Origin: Chryseobacterium suipulveris
GTDB lineage: Bacteria; Bacteroidota; Bacteroidia; Flavobacteriales; Weeksellaceae
NCBI RefSeq assembly: GCF_022811685.1
Contig: NZ_CP094532.1
Coordinates: 2,584,501 to 2,648,500 of the forward strand
Direction of reading: 5' to 3'
Length of the DNA stretch: 64,000 nt
In this document: positions 63,681-64,000 of the stretch, in pieces
Layout: each line of letters begins with the position of its first letter
Numbering within the stretch: the first letter of the stretch is position 1
Notes under the pieces: model-generated
Databases searched by the model: none
Told to the model about the DNA's origin: nothing
The model's input: only the letters and a program-made list of their open reading frames with translations
Made by a program: the position numbers and the translations under genes

Positions 63681-64000
63681 TTAATAAACATAGCAGATTA
63701 CTTCACCGCCTACTTTTTCTTGTCTGGCTTTCTTATCGGTCATTACTCCTTTAGAAGTCGAGATAATTGCCACTCCCAAACCGTTGAGTACTCTTGGCAG
63801 TTCCTCGGAACCTTTGTACTGTCTCAAACCTGGTCTTGAAGCTCTCTGGATGCTCTTGATTGCTCGTTTGTTGGTTTGTTTGTCATACTTCAAAGCGATT
63901 TTGATATTTCCCTGAACAGCGTTGTCCTCGAACTTGTAGTTGAGGATGTAACCCTGATCAAACAAAATTTTCGTAATCTCCTTTTTGATTTTCGATGCAG
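63681..64000 (-). CDS. rpsH: 30S ribosomal protein S8 (5' end outside window)
   Basis: The frame continues beyond the window edge as [20 protein letters not shown], so the apparent start at 63965 is internal. Marks: [40 protein letters not shown] and GGEVICYVY at the C-terminus. Confidence 0.95.
   Translation of the reverse strand, partial: ASKIKKEITKILFDQGYILNYKFEDNAVQGNIKIALKYDKQTNKRAIKSIQRASRPGLRQYKGSEELPRVLNGLGVAIISTSKGVMTDKKARQEKVGGEVICYVY

Overview
The window looks like a chromosomal segment of a flavobacterium of the Weeksellaceae (Chryseobacterium/Kaistella-like). Grounds: flavobacterial promoters (TTG - about 20 nt - TAnnTTTG) where a promoter can be seen; a T9SS-sorted secreted protease; Bacteroidota-only families (DUF2480, DUF3467, DUF6048/DUF6452, ribosomal protein THX); a di-haem SdhC; the neighbouring genes eno and gltA; and a moderately AT-rich sequence. 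This is inferred from gene content only.

Layout. 0-7.3 kb: partial DUF4241 gene, valS, a DUF1573 exported protein, PPK2 polyphosphate kinase, the RNase P RNA, an MscS channel, an exported nuclease and DUF3467. 7.4-16 kb: rpoB-rpoC behind a leader of about 335 nt, with no rplJ/rplL upstream. 16-28.8 kb: trmB between two paralogous exported proteins, a carboxypeptidase-regulatory-like protein, a secreted HExxH metalloprotease with a lipoprotein partner, the rlmD-DUF6452-DUF6048 operon and a thioredoxin-fold lipoprotein without CxxC. 28.8-36.4 kb: sdhCAB, comEC, lpxB and an M19 dipeptidase. 36.5-41.4 kb (+ strand): DUF2480, a DUF2723-type membrane protein, DUF937 and aspS, with the THX gene opposite. 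41.5-46.6 kb: enoyl-CoA hydratase, SMUG2-like glycosylase, an IS200/RAYT-type transposase inside REP hairpins, and a PaaZ fusion. 46.9-50.8 kb: a 5'-damaged membrane protein, gltA and eno. 51.4-56.5 kb: an accessory island with a decayed grasp-with-spasm type RiPP locus (precursor remnant, ATP-grasp maturase broken by two frameshifts, HlyD stump), lipoproteins and an XRE regulator. 56.6-64 kb: rplQ-rpoA-rpsD-rpsK-rpsM-rpmJ-infA-secY-rplO-rpmD-rpsE-rplR-rplF-rpsH, the standard spc/alpha order.

Most genes are housekeeping: translation (valS, aspS, trmB, rlmD, ribosomal proteins, rnpB), transcription (rpoA, rpoB, rpoC), central carbon metabolism (eno, gltA, sdhCAB) and envelope (lpxB, secY).

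The least explained structure is a class of degenerate short-period arrays (7, 8, 9, 10 or 14 bp) that fill gaps between co-oriented genes. They often start inside or next to the upstream stop codon and often have a second arm that is the inverted complement of the first, so the mRNA would fold into a long periodic hairpin. No tRNA gene, rRNA gene or CRISPR array was seen.
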